A stretch of 64,000 nt of DNA from Roseovarius autotrophicus. GTDB taxonomy: Bacteria > Pseudomonadota > Alphaproteobacteria > Rhodobacterales > Rhodobacteraceae. The notes below the pieces were generated by a model that searched no databases, was not told the origin of the DNA, and saw only the letters and a list, made by a program, of their open reading frames with translations. Of this stretch, positions 63,514 through 64,000 are shown piece after piece. The stretch is taken from positions 1-64,000 of the forward strand of contig NZ_JAGQDH010000008.1 of assembly GCF_018069895.1 (NCBI RefSeq), in the 5' to 3' direction. The position numbers and the translations under genes are program-made. The stretch's first letter is position 1; every line of letters starts with the position of its first letter.

Positions 63514-64000
63514 ATTCACCCTTGTGACGGGGCTGGCAATCAGCGCCACGGCCACAGCTGTCTGGGCTGCTCCCTTTGGCCTCGGTCGCCCGGCCCTGCT
63601 CGAGGAAATCGCCGCCTGGGATGTCAAGGTCATGCCCGACGGGCGCGGCCTGCCCGAGGGGCGCGGCGACGTGGAAACCGGCGACGAGGTGTTTGGCGAC
63701 CAGTGCGCCGTCTGCCACGGCGATTTCGCCGAAGGTGTCGGGAACTGGCCCAAGCTGGCCGGCGGCTGGGGCACGCTTGACCATGACGACCCGCTCAAGA
63801 CCGTCGGCTCCTATTGGCCCTATCTTTCGACGCTTTGGGATTACGTCAACCGCTCCATGCCCTTCGGCAATGCCCAGACCCTGAGCCCGGACGAGGTCTA
63901 TGCCATCGTCGCTTACATCCTCTATTCCAACAACCTGGTAGAGGATGATTTCGAACTGAGCCACGAGAACTTTATGGATGTTGAACTGCCCAATGCGGGT
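63497..64000 (+). CDS. soxD: Cytochrome c subunit SoxD (partial)
   Basis: The first 168 codons of soxD, cut by the window edge. A signal peptide ends at about residue 25 (VWAA). The first haem motif CAVCH is at residues 70-74, followed by KLAGGWGTLDHDDPLKTVGS, typical of SoxD. The second haem domain would be beyond the window. The start overlaps the soxC stop by 17 bases with GGGGAGG upstream. SoxC and SoxD presence means sulfur is taken to sulfate without sulfur globules. Confidence 0.93.
   Translation, partial: MSKFLKFTLVTGLAISATATAVWAAPFGLGRPALLEEIAAWDVKVMPDGRGLPEGRGDVETGDEVFGDQCAVCHGDFAEGVGNWPKLAGGWGTLDHDDPLKTVGSYWPYLSTLWDYVNRSMPFGNAQTLSPDEVYAIVAYILYSNNLVEDDFELSHENFMDVELPNAG

Overview
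The window is GC-rich, densely packed DNA from an alphaproteobacterium, most probably a member of the Rhodobacterales (Roseobacter group or a relative). This rests on the DUF1150/Hsp20 pair, the fused sat-cysC gene, a Hint-domain protein, a TAXI-TRAP transporter with fused permease, a periplasmic Sox system of the Paracoccus type, and intergenic repeat elements of a kind common in this order. The genus cannot be fixed from the sequence alone. No rRNA, tRNA or CRISPR array was found.

Layout. Positions 1-19,150 are ordinary chromosomal housekeeping genes: two small membrane proteins, a Tat-exported cyclase-family protein, Hsp20 behind a near-consensus sigma-32 promoter, purE-purK-Nudix, an EamA exporter, a secreted esterase, a spermidine-synthase-like methyltransferase, sat-cysC, hemF with a neighbouring SDR protein, an RsmC-like methyltransferase, clpS, glnD, an LppC/LpoA-type lipoprotein, rsmI, a YraN-family gene and gshB. 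Positions 19,200-43,000 are accessory. They contain eroded insertion-sequence fragments (IS1380, IS630, IS3, IS5 and a second IS630) around a catabolic block at 19,879-33,402, an accessory FtsH, a TAXI-TRAP uptake system, a two-gene membrane haem module and a Hint-domain protein. Positions 43,264-49,535 hold a PHA synthase and a P-type cation ATPase diverging around an FNR-type box, then an AT-rich, Wzy-like membrane protein that looks acquired. Positions 49,768-54,899 are a five-gene branched-chain-type (Liv) ABC transporter. Positions 54,915-64,000 are the sulfur-oxidation locus soxT-soxR-soxS (minus strand) and soxV-W-X-Y-Z-A-B-C-D (plus strand), cut by the window edge inside soxD.

How the genes work together. 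The catabolic block has a polar-amino-acid ABC transporter (binding protein and two permeases, no ATPase) diverging from a nearly gapless operon: amidinohydrolase, TetR regulator, arginine-type transaminase (AruH-like), 2-ketoarginine-type decarboxylase (AruI-like), BKACE-family dehydrocarnitine cleavage enzyme (CdhC-like), a carnitine dehydrogenase-thioesterase fusion (CdhA-CdhB), acyl-CoA dehydrogenase, NDP-forming acyl-CoA ligase and a carnitinyl-CoA dehydratase-like hydratase. These enzymes would convert gamma-butyrobetaine to glycine betaine. The joined transaminase and decarboxylase suggest that a cationic amino acid enters the same C4 route; 4-guanidinobutyrate from arginine has exactly the chain length of gamma-butyrobetaine. 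That link is an inference. A perfect FNR/FixK box stands before the haem module and a near-perfect one lies between phaC and the P-type ATPase, suggesting a low-oxygen response. The sox locus carries two matching candidate SoxR operators, and its repressor has the cysteine spacing of persulfide sensors.
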